A DNA stretch of 9,517 bases from Albimonas sp041685625 (GTDB lineage Bacteria > Pseudomonadota > Alphaproteobacteria > Rhodobacterales > Rhodobacteraceae): positions 1-9,517 of the forward strand of contig JAWLFJ010000136.1 of assembly GCA_041685625.1 (NCBI GenBank). The letters run 5' to 3'. Numbering within the stretch: position 1 is the stretch's first letter; every line of letters starts with the position of its first letter. Under the pieces are notes generated by a model. It was not told where the DNA came from and searched no databases. It was given only the letters and a program-made list of their open reading frames with translations. The translations under genes were made by a program, and so were the position numbers. Positions 1 through 7,154 of this stretch are shown here, in pieces.

Positions 1-491
1 AGGAGATCGGCGAGCTCGAGGACATCATCGTCGGACCGGACGGCCGCATCGAATCGGTGATCGTCGAGGGCGGCGGCTTCATCGACATCGGCGACGTCCA
101 CGCCGCGGTGCCCTGGAGCGAGGTGATCGTGATCGGGCCCGAGCGCGTCGAGGTCGACGTCGCGGAAGAGGATCTCGACGATGCCGAGCGCTACAAGCAG
201 ATGGACGACATGCCGGCGAAGCCGATGAACTTCCGCGTGCGCGAGCTGATGGGCGATTTCGTCACGGCCGACGGCGTCGGCTACGGCGCCGTCGACGACG
301 TCATCTTCGACGCGGAGGGCGAGATCGTCTCCGTCGTCGTATATCCCAGCGCCGCCTATCGCCGCCGGCCCGTGGCGGTGCCCTACAACGCTTCGGCCTA
401 CGACCCCTACGGTCCGTATTACGCCTTGCCCTACACCACCGTGGAGCTCGACGAGCTGCCGCCCTACGAGGCCGAAGACGAGGGCGAGTGA
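1..491 (+). CDS. PRC-barrel domain protein, 5' end cut by the window
   Basis: The reading frame is open from base 3 to the TGA at 489-491, giving 162 visible residues; the true start lies upstream. The first visible residues (EIGELEDIIVGPDG, then IESVIVEGGGFIDIGD and VPWSEV) match the strand pattern of a PRC barrel. A second, similar module starts near visible residue 75 (NFRVRELMGDFVTADG, then GAVDDVIFDAEGEIVSVVV) and runs to about 153, so the protein carries two tandem PRC barrels. The linker and tail are acidic, and the stretch near visible residues 118-148 is rich in Tyr and Pro, as in many alphaproteobacterial members. PRC barrels are small beta-barrel adaptors (RimM, the photosynthetic reaction-centre H subunit); stand-alone members are mostly uncharacterised and some are exported. 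No signal peptide can be judged because the N terminus is missing. Family assignment is secure; the role is unknown. Confidence 0.85.
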   Translation, partial: EIGELEDIIVGPDGRIESVIVEGGGFIDIGDVHAAVPWSEVIVIGPERVEVDVAEEDLDDAERYKQMDDMPAKPMNFRVRELMGDFVTADGVGYGAVDDVIFDAEGEIVSVVVYPSAAYRRRPVAVPYNASAYDPYGPYYALPYTTVELDELPPYEAEDEGE

Positions 492-524
492 GCCCGCCCG
501 CCGGCAGCCCCACGGGCCCGCGGA

Positions 525-560
525 GCGCCGCGCGGAGGGACCGGCCCCCTCGCGCGGCGC
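525..560 (+). terminator. Strong GC hairpin after the PRC-barrel gene
   Basis: The arms 525-534 and 551-560 pair perfectly over 10 bp. After one bulged G (535), 536-539 (AGGG) pairs with 547-550 (CCCT), giving a 14-bp stem with a 7-nt loop. It starts 33 nt after the stop codon. No T-run follows, so a classical intrinsic terminator is not proven; U-poor hairpins of this sort are common at gene ends in GC-rich genomes and may also protect the 3' end of the RNA. Confidence 0.5.
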
Positions 561-561
561 A

Positions 562-593
562 GCCGCTCCGGTCCTCCGGCGCGGACCGGCGGC
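562..593 (+). terminator. Second tandem hairpin after the PRC-barrel gene
   Basis: CCGGTCC (568-574) and GGACCGG (583-589) form a perfect 7-bp stem with an 8-nt loop. The outer GCCG (562-565) and CGGC (590-593) extend it across a 2-nt CT bulge. It begins one base after the previous hairpin, so the two probably act together as a double terminator or RNA-stabilising structure. No T-run is present. Confidence 0.4.
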
Positions 594-672
594 GGCGCCC
601 GCTCCGTCCGTAACGGGATCGCGACGCTTCGCCGGCACGCTTCGTTCCGTCGGCGGCGGAGGAACGGCCGGT

Positions 673-848
673 GTCCGACCCCGTCGGCACGAAAGGCGCA
701 TGCGAGCCGCACGAAAGCCGGACACGGGTCCGACCGGGGTCCGACGCGCGGCGGATCGATGGCCGACGAAGGGCCGACGAGAGTCAGACGAACCTCCGAC
801 ATCGTCTGCACGGATGCGGCGCCCGATGCGCACGGATGCGGCACGGAC
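673..848. repeat. Degenerate 11-bp tandem repeat, 16 units
   Basis: Cut into consecutive 11-mers from 673, the sequence gives 16 units sharing a pattern close to G-Y/G-C-S-S-A-C-G-N-R-N. Unit position 6 is A in 15 of 16 units, position 7 is C in 14 (T in the other two), position 5 is always G or C, position 1 is G in 12 and position 3 is C in 12. Clear copies are GTCCGACCGGG (728), GTCCGACGCGC (739), GGCCGACGAAG (761), GGCCGACGAGA (772) and GTCAGACGAAC (783). A 22-bp higher-order repeat is also visible: GCACGAAAG at 687 and 709, and GCACGGATGCGGC at 808 and 830. The array ends 6 bp before the stop codon of the convergent ABC gene. The period is not a multiple of three and no coding frame fits, so it is non-coding. 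Its function is unknown. Confidence 0.75.
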
Positions 849-854
849 TCCGGC

Positions 855-2855
855 CTATTCCGCCGCCGCCTCATGCCCGAGGAACCCGCCCGACTGCCGC
901 GCCCAGAGATCGGCGTAGAGCCCGCCCTCCGCCAGCAGCGCCGCATGGGTCCCCTGCTCCGCGATCCGCCCCCGGTCCATCACCACGATCCGGTCCATAC
1001 GCGCGATGGTCGACAGCCGATGCGCGATGGCGACCACGGTGCGCCCCTCCATCAGCGCGCTCAACGCGTCCTGCACCACCCCCTCGGTCTCCGAATCGAG
1101 CGCAGAGGTCGCCTCGTCCAGCATCAGGATCGGCGCGTCCTTCAGGATCGCGCGCGCGATCGCGATGCGCTGGCGCTGTCCGCCCGAGAGCTTGACGCCC
1201 CGCTCGCCCAGATGCGCGGCGTACCCCGTGCGCCCCGCGAAGTCCCTCAGATCCTGGATGAAGTCATGCGCCGCCGCCCGCCGCGCCGCCGCCTCGACGG
1301 CCTCGCGCGGGGCGTCCGGCCGCCCGTAGCGGATGTTGTCGAGGGCCGAGCGGTTGAACATCGCCGTGTCCTGCGTCACCAGCGCGATCCGGCGCCGAAG
1401 CCCTTCCTGCGTCAGGTCCCGCACGTCGACCCCGTCCAGAAGCACCCGTCCCCGCTCAGGATCGTGCAGCCTCAGCGCGAGCTTCATCACGGTGGACTTG
1501 CCCGCCCCCGACCGGCCCACCAGCGCCACCTTCTCCCCCGGCGCCACCTCCAGCGAGAGGTCGTGCAGCCCGCCCGCCGTCCTGCGGTCCTCGTCCCCCC
1601 GGCCGTAGAGGAACGTCACCCCCTCGAAGCTCAGACGTCCCGGCCCGGGCTCCGGCTCCGCCGCCCCCGGCGCGTCGGGCAGGCCGTGCGGCTTCGCCAG
1701 CGTGCGGATCCCGTCCTCCACCACGCCGACATTCGCGAACATCCCCATGGCCGTGAAGCTGATCCAGCCGCTCATCTGCCCGATCCGGATCGCCAGCAGC
1801 CCCGCCAGCGCCACCGAGCCGGGGCTTCCCGCGCCGCCGATCCAGAGGTTCAGCGCCCAGCCCACCAGCGCCAGCGGCAGCACGCCCGACAGCACCGCGA
1901 TCACCGCGCGATAGAGCCAGACCACGCGCCCGAAGGCGATCTTGGCCGCCCTCAGCCGCTCCAGCGCCGCACGGGCGTTGGCCTCCTCCCGCCCCGCATG
2001 GGCGAAGAGCTTCACCGTCTCCATGTGCCCGAGCGTGTCGACCAGCTGGCCCGAGAGCGCCGCCTGCGCCTCCGCCCGGATCCGCGCCAGCCGGCGCAGC
2101 CGCGGCAGCATCCAGCCGATCCAGCCGAGATAGGCGGCGAGCCAGCCCGCCAGCACCAGCCCCAGCTCCACGTCCGCCGCGCCCAGCGCCACGACCGAGG
2201 CCGCCAGCGTCGCCAAGGCGAAGGCCACCGCCTGCACGAGGTCCGAGAGCAGCTCCGTCGCCGCGTTGGCCGTCTGCGTGTGCTTCTGCGCGATCCGGCC
2301 GGCATAGTCGTTCTCGAAGAAGCTCATGCTCTGGCCGAGCGTGTGGCGATGCAGCCGGAACACCGTCAGCTGATACATGCCCGGCTGCAGCGAGAGGCTC
2401 ATCAGCCCCGAACTCGCCATCATGAAGAGCGGCCGCGCCAGCAGCACGAAGAGGGCCGCCCCCGCCAGCGCCCAGCCGTGCTCCGCCAGGAACGCCGTCC
2501 GCGCCGAGGCGTCCGTCGCCACCGGCCCGGCCGAGGCGACGAGATCGACCGCCCAGGCGATCATCCAGGCCGCCCCGACCTCCGCCCAGGCCAGCGCGAC
2601 GGAAGCGAGGACGGCGAGCCCGTAGGCCCCCCACGCCCCCGCCATCGCCCAGCGCAGGAACGCGGCGAACCCCGTCGGCGGGGGGCCGGAGGCCGGCGCG
2701 TTCGGGTCGAACAGCGTCGCGAGCCAGGCCGCGAAGGCCGCCGGCATCGCCGCCTCCGCCGCCTTGGTCGCCGCCGCGTCGGCGGCGTCCGAGCGCGCGA
2801 GCCGCTCCGCCTCCGTCTTCGGCGGCCCGGCCGGCGGGTGGCGCGAGGCGTTCAT
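855..2855 (-). CDS. ABC exporter half-transporter, second gene of the pair (ATP-binding/permease)
   Basis: This is a 666-residue type IV (MsbA/ABCB-like) exporter subunit with an N-terminal membrane domain fused to a C-terminal ATPase. Residues 1-65 form an Ala/Pro-rich cytoplasmic extension, followed by about six membrane helices (roughly 72-95, 128-148, 205-225, 228-248, 312-337, 346-365). The ATPase carries Walker A GRSGAGKS (447-454), Q-loop Gln495, signature LSGGQ (556-560), Walker B ILMLDE (576-581, catalytic Glu581), D-loop SALD and switch His612, so it looks fully competent. The ATG overlaps the stop of the upstream ABC gene (ATGA, 2852-2855), which fixes the start and implies translational coupling. 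The core motif GQSMSFFENDYAGRIA and the C-terminal GLYADLWARQSGGFLG nearly match the partner's, so the pair arose by tandem duplication and probably works as a heterodimer in the inner membrane. The substrate cannot be read from the sequence. Confidence 0.9.
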   Translation of the reverse strand: MNASRHPPAGPPKTEAERLARSDAADAAATKAAEAAMPAAFAAWLATLFDPNAPASGPPPTGFAAFLRWAMAGAWGAYGLAVLASVALAWAEVGAAWMIAWAVDLVASAGPVATDASARTAFLAEHGWALAGAALFVLLARPLFMMASSGLMSLSLQPGMYQLTVFRLHRHTLGQSMSFFENDYAGRIAQKHTQTANAATELLSDLVQAVAFALATLAASVVALGAADVELGLVLAGWLAAYLGWIGWMLPRLRRLARIRAEAQAALSGQLVDTLGHMETVKLFAHAGREEANARAALERLRAAKIAFGRVVWLYRAVIAVLSGVLPLALVGWALNLWIGGAGSPGSVALAGLLAIRIGQMSGWISFTAMGMFANVGVVEDGIRTLAKPHGLPDAPGAAEPEPGPGRLSFEGVTFLYGRGDEDRRTAGGLHDLSLEVAPGEKVALVGRSGAGKSTVMKLALRLHDPERGRVLLDGVDVRDLTQEGLRRRIALVTQDTAMFNRSALDNIRYGRPDAPREAVEAAARRAAAHDFIQDLRDFAGRTGYAAHLGERGVKLSGGQRQRIAIARAILKDAPILMLDEATSALDSETEGVVQDALSALMEGRTVVAIAHRLSTIARMDRIVVMDRGRIAEQGTHAALLAEGGLYADLWARQSGGFLGHEAAAE

Positions 2856-4738
2856 TCCGCCGCCTTCACGTCCGCGTCGAGGCCGAGGAACCCGCCCGTC
2901 TGCCGCGCCCAGAGCCGCGCGTAGAGCCCGCCCTTCGCCAGCAGATCGTCATGCGGACCGTCCTCGATCACCCGTCCCTCGTCCAGCACCACGATGCGGT
3001 CCAGCGTCGCGATGGTCGAGAGGCGGTGCGCGATGGCGATCACCGTCTTGCCGCGCATCAGGTCGGACAGCGCGTCCTGGATCGCCGCCTCCACCTCCGA
3101 ATCGAGGGCGCTCGTCGCCTCGTCCAGCACCAGGATCGGCGCGTCCTTCAGCACCACCCGCGCCAGCGCGATCCGCTGGCGCTGACCGCCGGACAGGCGG
3201 ACGCCCCGCTCGCCTACCTGCGCGTCGTAGCCCCGGCGGCCCGCGGGATCCTCCAGATCAGGGATGAAGGCGTGCGCGCGCGCCTTGCGCGCCGCCTCGA
3301 TCATCTCGGCCTCCGTCGCCTCCGGACGCCCGTAGAGCAGATTGTCGCGGACGGACCGGTGCAGCAGCGAAGGATCCTGCGTCACCATGCCGATCGCCTG
3401 GCGCAGGCTGTCCTGCGTCACGGCCGCCACATCCTGCCCGTCGATCAGGATTCGCCCCTCCTCGAGATCGTGGAAGCGCAGCAGGAGGTTGACCAGCGAC
3501 GACTTGCCCGCGCCGGAGCGACCCACCAGCCCGACGCGCTCGCCCGGCCGTATCGTCAGGTCCGCCCCGTCGAGCCCGCCTCGCCCGGCGCCCTTGCCGT
3601 AGCTGTGGCGCACGCCCTCGAAGCGGATCTCGCCCCGCGTCACCTCCAGCGGCCGCGCCCCCGGCGCATCGACGATGCTGTGGGGCTTCGAGATCGTCTC
3701 CATCCCCTCCCGGATCACGCCGGCGTGCTGGAAGAGCTGCGAGGTCACCCACATGATCCAGCCCATCATCGAGTTCAGCCGCAGCGTCAGCGCCGAGGCC
3801 GCCGCCACCGCGCCGAGGCTCGCCGCCCCGTTCGTCCAGAGCCAGACCGCCGTGCCGACCGTCGAAGTGATGAGGAACCCGCCGGCGAGCGCTAGGCTCA
3901 CGCTCATCAGCGTCATCAGCCGCATCTGCCGGGCGTCGGCGTCCCGCACCTCCTCGATGGCGTCCCTGGCGAGCTCCAGCTCCCGCTGGGCGTGGGCGAA
4001 GAGCTTCACCGTCTCGATGTTGGTGTAGCCGTCCACGATCTTGCCGGTGAGGGCCGAGCGGCGGTCCGACGCCGCCTCCGCCGCATCCGCCATCCGCGGC
4101 ACGATGCTCCGCAGGATGAAGCCGTAGACGAAGAGCCAGAGCAGGATCGGAATCGCCAGCCGCGCGTCGATCCCGCCCAGCACCAGCGCCGCGCCGGCGA
4201 CGTAGGCGACGAAGTAGACCAGCGCCTCCAGGGCGCCGTAGGCCGAGTCCTCCACCGCCGGCGCGGTCTGCACGATGCGGTTGGCGATGCGCCCCGCGAA
4301 GTCGTTCTGGAAGAAGCCGACCGACTGGCCGAGGACGTGCCGATGCGTCCGCCAGCGCACCAGCGCCACCAGATTGACGCTGATCCCCTGGTTCAGCAGC
4401 GCCATCTGCCCGGCGATGGCGACGGGGCGCAGCAGCAGCACGAACAGCGCGATGCCGAGCAGTTCCAGCCCGCGCAGCGACCACAGCGCCTCCGGCCCCG
4501 CGGTCTCCGCCGCCTCGGCCATCAGGTCCACCACGCGCCCGGCGTAGTGGATCAGCCCGGTCTCGATCAGCGCCACGATCAGGCCCGTGCCGATCGCGCC
4601 CAGCATGATCGGCGTGATCGGCTTCAGGAAGCTCCACATGAAGGCGGCGTAGCGCGCAGGCGGCGTCTTCGCCTCGTAGCCCGCGAAGGGGTCGGAGAGG
4701 TCCTCGATCCGGCGGAGACGCTCGAGATGACGGAACAT
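2852..4738 (-). CDS. ABC exporter half-transporter, first gene of the pair (ATP-binding/permease)
   Basis: With the start at 4738 this is a 628-residue half-transporter. That ATG has an excellent Shine-Dalgarno site (AAGGAGG on the minus strand, 4745-4751, 6 nt spacing); the frame stays open to 4999, but the extra residues are Arg-rich and run into hemF. Likely membrane helices lie near 41-60, 91-112, 170-187, 193-211, 276-300 and 305-330. The ATPase has Walker A GRSGAGKS (406-413), Q-loop Gln454, signature LSGGQ (515-519), Walker B ILVLDE (535-540, Glu540) and switch His571. Both ATP sites of a heterodimer with the next gene would therefore be canonical, unlike exporters with one degenerate site. 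The N-terminal elbow (DPF, then PPARYAAFMW, residues 16-35) has a counterpart in the partner (DPNAP, then PPPTGFAAFLRW). It leads the two-gene operon and is divergent from hemF. A multidrug, lipid or small-molecule exporter are all possible. Confidence 0.9.
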   Translation of the reverse strand: MFRHLERLRRIEDLSDPFAGYEAKTPPARYAAFMWSFLKPITPIMLGAIGTGLIVALIETGLIHYAGRVVDLMAEAAETAGPEALWSLRGLELLGIALFVLLLRPVAIAGQMALLNQGISVNLVALVRWRTHRHVLGQSVGFFQNDFAGRIANRIVQTAPAVEDSAYGALEALVYFVAYVAGAALVLGGIDARLAIPILLWLFVYGFILRSIVPRMADAAEAASDRRSALTGKIVDGYTNIETVKLFAHAQRELELARDAIEEVRDADARQMRLMTLMSVSLALAGGFLITSTVGTAVWLWTNGAASLGAVAAASALTLRLNSMMGWIMWVTSQLFQHAGVIREGMETISKPHSIVDAPGARPLEVTRGEIRFEGVRHSYGKGAGRGGLDGADLTIRPGERVGLVGRSGAGKSSLVNLLLRFHDLEEGRILIDGQDVAAVTQDSLRQAIGMVTQDPSLLHRSVRDNLLYGRPEATEAEMIEAARKARAHAFIPDLEDPAGRRGYDAQVGERGVRLSGGQRQRIALARVVLKDAPILVLDEATSALDSEVEAAIQDALSDLMRGKTVIAIAHRLSTIATLDRIVVLDEGRVIEDGPHDDLLAKGGLYARLWARQTGGFLGLDADVKAAE

Positions 4739-4896
4739 CGCGCCCCTCCTTGGGCGGGCGGCTCGCGCGGCCCGCCGGCATGGCCGGAGGCTCCCGCGGA
4801 GGGTGATATGACGGGGCGTTGCGCGGCGCCGCGGCCGCTTGCGGGAGCCTAGCGCCGACCCGTAAGGTTTCAATGACACGACAAGGGAGACGCCCG
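4739..4896. promoter_or_regulatory. Divergent promoter region between the ABC operon and hemF, with a 10-bp inverted repeat
   Basis: These 158 bases separate the two divergent starts and must hold both promoters unless one lies inside a gene. AGGCTCCCGC (4788-4797) and its exact complement GCGGGAGCCT (4841-4850) lie 43 bp apart, with centres about 53 bp apart. Between them are the only AT-rich patch (TGATATGA, 4804-4811) and a 10-bp palindrome (GCGGCGCCGC, 4823-4832). TCATATCA on the minus strand could act as a -10 for the ABC operon. TTGCGG (4839-4844) is -35-like for hemF, but no good -10 follows. I saw no FNR-type TTGAT-N4-ATCAA box. That a regulator binds here is inference. Confidence 0.45.
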
Positions 4897-5814
4897 ATGG
4901 ACGGAGCGAAGACGGCCGAGGCGCAAGGCGTCGGCGAAGCGGAGAAGGCCCGCGCGGCGGCATGGTTCGTCGAACTGCGCGACCGTATCTGCGCCGCATT
5001 CGAGGCGCTCGAGGACGCGCAGGACGCCGGCCCCCACGCCCACCTCCCCCCCGGCCGGTTCGAGCGCAAGTCGACGAAGCGCGCCGGCGAGGGCGAAGGC
5101 GACCAGGGCGGCGGCGTCATGTCGGTGATGCGCGGCGGCCGGACGTTCGAAAAGGTCGGCGTCAACGTCTCCGAGGTCTACGGCACGCTCAGCCCCGAGG
5201 CGGCGAAGTCGCTGACCGCCCGGCACGAGATCCCCGGCCTGATCGAGGATCCGCGCTTCTGGGCCTCCGGCATCAGCCTCGTCGCCCACATGCGCTCGCC
5301 CAAAACTCCGGCGGTCCACATGAACACCCGCATGTTCTGGACGCCGATGGGCTGGTGGTTCGGCGGCGGCGCCGACCTCAACCCGATGGTGGAGGAGCCC
5401 GAGGACACCGCCTTCTTCCACGAGACCCTGAAGGCGGCCTGCGACCGGCACGATCCCGACTACTACCCGCGCTTCAAGGCCTGGGCGGACGACTACTTCA
5501 TGATCCGCCACTGGAACGAGCCCCGCGGCGTCGGCGGCATCTTCTACGACGACCTCTGCACCGGCGACTGGGAGGCCGACTTCGCCTTCACCCAGGACAT
5601 CGGCCGCGCCTTCCTCGACGCCTTCGTGCCGCTCACCGAGAAGCGCCTGAAGGAGCCGTGGACCGCCGAGGAGCGCGAATGGCAGCTCGTCAAGCGCGGC
5701 CGCTACGCGGAGTTCAACCTCGTCTACGACCGCGGCACCCAGTTCGGCCTGCAGACCGGCCACAACCCGGAGGCCGTGCTGATGTCCCTCCCGCCGGAGG
5801 CGAAGTGGCCCTGA
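4897..5814 (+). CDS. hemF: Oxygen-dependent coproporphyrinogen III oxidase
   Basis: HemF uses O2 to convert coproporphyrinogen III to protoporphyrinogen IX by two oxidative decarboxylations, in the cytoplasm, on the way to haem (and to bacteriochlorophyll where made). The 305-residue product fits the family length of about 300. Family blocks are all present: SVMRGGRTFEKVGVNVSEVYG begins at 76, HMNTRMFW at 141, WWFGGGADLNPM at 153, RHWNEPRGVGGIFYDDL at 204 and FNLVYDRGTQFGLQTG at 273. The conserved His residues appear as His131, His141, His175 and His205. I chose the ATG at 4897 because AAGGGAGA (4883-4890) sits 6 nt upstream. An in-frame ATG at 4873, with TAAGG at 4863-4867, would add 8 residues and cannot be excluded. 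The last 10 bases overlap the next gene, so the two are probably co-translated. Regulation may involve the inverted repeat upstream. Confidence 0.96.
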   Translation: MDGAKTAEAQGVGEAEKARAAAWFVELRDRICAAFEALEDAQDAGPHAHLPPGRFERKSTKRAGEGEGDQGGGVMSVMRGGRTFEKVGVNVSEVYGTLSPEAAKSLTARHEIPGLIEDPRFWASGISLVAHMRSPKTPAVHMNTRMFWTPMGWWFGGGADLNPMVEEPEDTAFFHETLKAACDRHDPDYYPRFKAWADDYFMIRHWNEPRGVGGIFYDDLCTGDWEADFAFTQDIGRAFLDAFVPLTEKRLKEPWTAEEREWQLVKRGRYAEFNLVYDRGTQFGLQTGHNPEAVLMSLPPEAKWP

Positions 5815-6218
5815 ACGGGGCCGATCCCGGCCACGCGCCCTCGCTCGAGGACGTCGAGCGCCTGGCCGTGGCCGCCTTCGAGGATCTGCCGGACGAGGTC
5901 CGCTCCGCCTGCGGCCCGCTGATCATCTCGGTCGAGGAGTTCGCCCCCGACGACGTGCTCGACGAACTCGGCCTCGAGGACCCCTACGAGCTCACCGGGC
6001 TCTACGAGGGCGTGGCGCTGACCGACAAGAGCCACGACGACGTCGCCCCGGCGCCCGACGTCGTGCGCCTGTTCCGCCGCGCCATCCTCGAGGAGTGGGT
6101 CGACCGGGGAGACGTCGCGCTGGAGCGCCTCGTCGCCCACGTCCTCGTGCACGAGATCGCCCACCACTTCGGCTGGTCGGACGAGGCCATCGCCGAGATC
6201 GACCCCTGGTGGGAATGA
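5805..6218 (+). CDS. Small zincin-like metallopeptidase family protein (DUF1025 type)
   Basis: The product is 137 residues if the GTG at 5805 is used; GGAGG (5796-5800) lies 4 nt upstream and no ATG is available nearby, so this start is likely. It overlaps hemF by 10 bp. The C-terminal half holds the zinc-protease motif HEIAH (116-120) followed by HFGWSDEAIAEID, the signature of the small 'metallopeptidase family protein' group (PF06262). His116 and His120 would bind zinc and Glu117 would be the general base; a third ligand further on is not certain. The N-terminal half has LEDVERLAVAAFEDLPDEVR and LTGLYEGVAL, both typical of the family. The protein is acidic, with no signal peptide or membrane segment, so it is probably cytoplasmic. 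Proteolysis by this family has little experimental support. Coupling to hemF may be no more than operon economy. Confidence 0.88.
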   Translation: MALNGADPGHAPSLEDVERLAVAAFEDLPDEVRSACGPLIISVEEFAPDDVLDELGLEDPYELTGLYEGVALTDKSHDDVAPAPDVVRLFRRAILEEWVDRGDVALERLVAHVLVHEIAHHFGWSDEAIAEIDPWWE

Positions 6219-6224
6219 GCCGCC

Positions 6225-7154
6225 CTAGCCGAAGGCCGTCCCCTTGGCTCGCCGCGCCTTCGCCCGCTCCAGCCCCAGCTTCCGCTCCCGCCAGATGATC
6301 AGGATGCCGCCCGTCGCCACCAGCGCGGCGCCGGCCAGCACCACGCCGGTCGGAACCTCGTCGAACAGAACGTAGCCGATCGCCAGCGCGAAGATCATCG
6401 AGACGTATTCGAACGGCGCGATCACGCCCACCTCGGCGTGCCGGTAGGCCGAGGTGATTAGGATCTGCGCCACCCCGCCGATCAGCCCGGCCGAGACCAG
6501 CAGCACCGCCTCCCACCCCGAAGGCACCACCCAGCCCAAGGGCAGCGTCAGCAGCGAGAGGCCCGTCGTGGTCAGCGAGAACCAGAACACGATCGACGAG
6601 GTCGTCTCGGTCCGCACCAGCTTGCGCACGAAGACCTGCGCCAGCGCCATCATCACCGCCGCGAAGAGGGCGAGCATCGCGCCCAGCGTCTCGCCCTCCG
6701 TCGCGCCCGCCAGCGCGTCGAGCGAGAGGCGCGGCGAGAGGATGATCGCCACGCCCGCCATGCCCAGCGCCACCGCCGCGAGCCGGTAGAGCCGGATCGC
6801 CTCGCCGAGGAACATCGCCGCGAGGATCGTCACGAACAGCGGCGCGGCGTAGGTGATCGCCACCACCTCCGTCAGCGGCAGCAGCCCGAAGGCCGCGAAC
6901 ATCAGCGCCATGGCCGAGGCGCCGATCAGCCCCCGCCAGAGATGCGCGAGCGGGTTCGAGACGCGGAAGCCCGAGGCGAGCTCCCCCCTCAGCGCCAGCC
7001 AGCCGAGGATCGGCGGAATCGCGAAGAGCGAGCGGAAGAACACCGCCTCGCCGGGGGGAACGTGCTCCGTCGTCGCCTTGATGCAGGCGGTCATGGCCAT
7101 GAACAGGGCCACCGAGAGGACCTTGAGCAGGATGCCGCGCAGCGGGGAGGCCAT
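6225..7154 (-). CDS. EamA/DMT-family transporter
   Basis: This 309-residue inner-membrane protein has about ten hydrophobic helices (roughly 6-25, 36-55, 73-92, 97-116, 123-140, 157-175, 187-208, 215-235, 243-265, 268-288), arranged as two EamA repeats. Family marks include GEAVFFRSLFAIPP after helix 1, LTEVVAITYAAPLFVTILA in the fourth helix and AYRHAEVGVIAPFEYVSMIFA in the second repeat. A basic C-terminal tail (289-305, many Arg and Lys) would be cytoplasmic by the positive-inside rule. The ATG at 7154 has AAGG (complement of 7164-7167) 9 nt upstream and begins immediately before helix 1. Members export amino acids, metabolites or drugs (RhtA, YdcZ-like and RarD-like relatives); the substrate here is not readable. 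The gene is divergent from aroC and convergent with the metallopeptidase gene, 6 bp stop to stop. Confidence 0.92.
   Translation of the reverse strand: MASPLRGILLKVLSVALFMAMTACIKATTEHVPPGEAVFFRSLFAIPPILGWLALRGELASGFRVSNPLAHLWRGLIGASAMALMFAAFGLLPLTEVVAITYAAPLFVTILAAMFLGEAIRLYRLAAVALGMAGVAIILSPRLSLDALAGATEGETLGAMLALFAAVMMALAQVFVRKLVRTETTSSIVFWFSLTTTGLSLLTLPLGWVVPSGWEAVLLVSAGLIGGVAQILITSAYRHAEVGVIAPFEYVSMIFALAIGYVLFDEVPTGVVLAGAALVATGGILIIWRERKLGLERAKARRAKGTAFG

Noticed and set aside
624..644. ACGCTTCG repeated 13 bp apart
   Set aside because: Two short copies only, out of phase with the 11-bp array and within chance expectation for this composition.
673..848. CRISPR array
   Set aside because: Units are 11 bp, contiguous and degenerate; there are no spacers of constant length and no cas genes.
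759..2924. 721-codon plus-strand open frame antisense to the ABC gene
   Set aside because: It is rich in Arg, His, Pro and Gln, has no recognisable domain and lies opposite a clear ABC exporter; it is a GC-driven shadow frame.
4739..4999. Upstream extension of the first ABC gene to an ATG at 4999
   Set aside because: The added 87 residues are Arg-rich and overlap hemF; the ATG at 4738 has a strong AAGGAGG site and the family-like N terminus.
4870..5763. 297-codon minus-strand frame antisense to hemF
   Set aside because: It mirrors hemF codon positions with low-complexity Val, Ala, Gly and Asp content and matches no known family.
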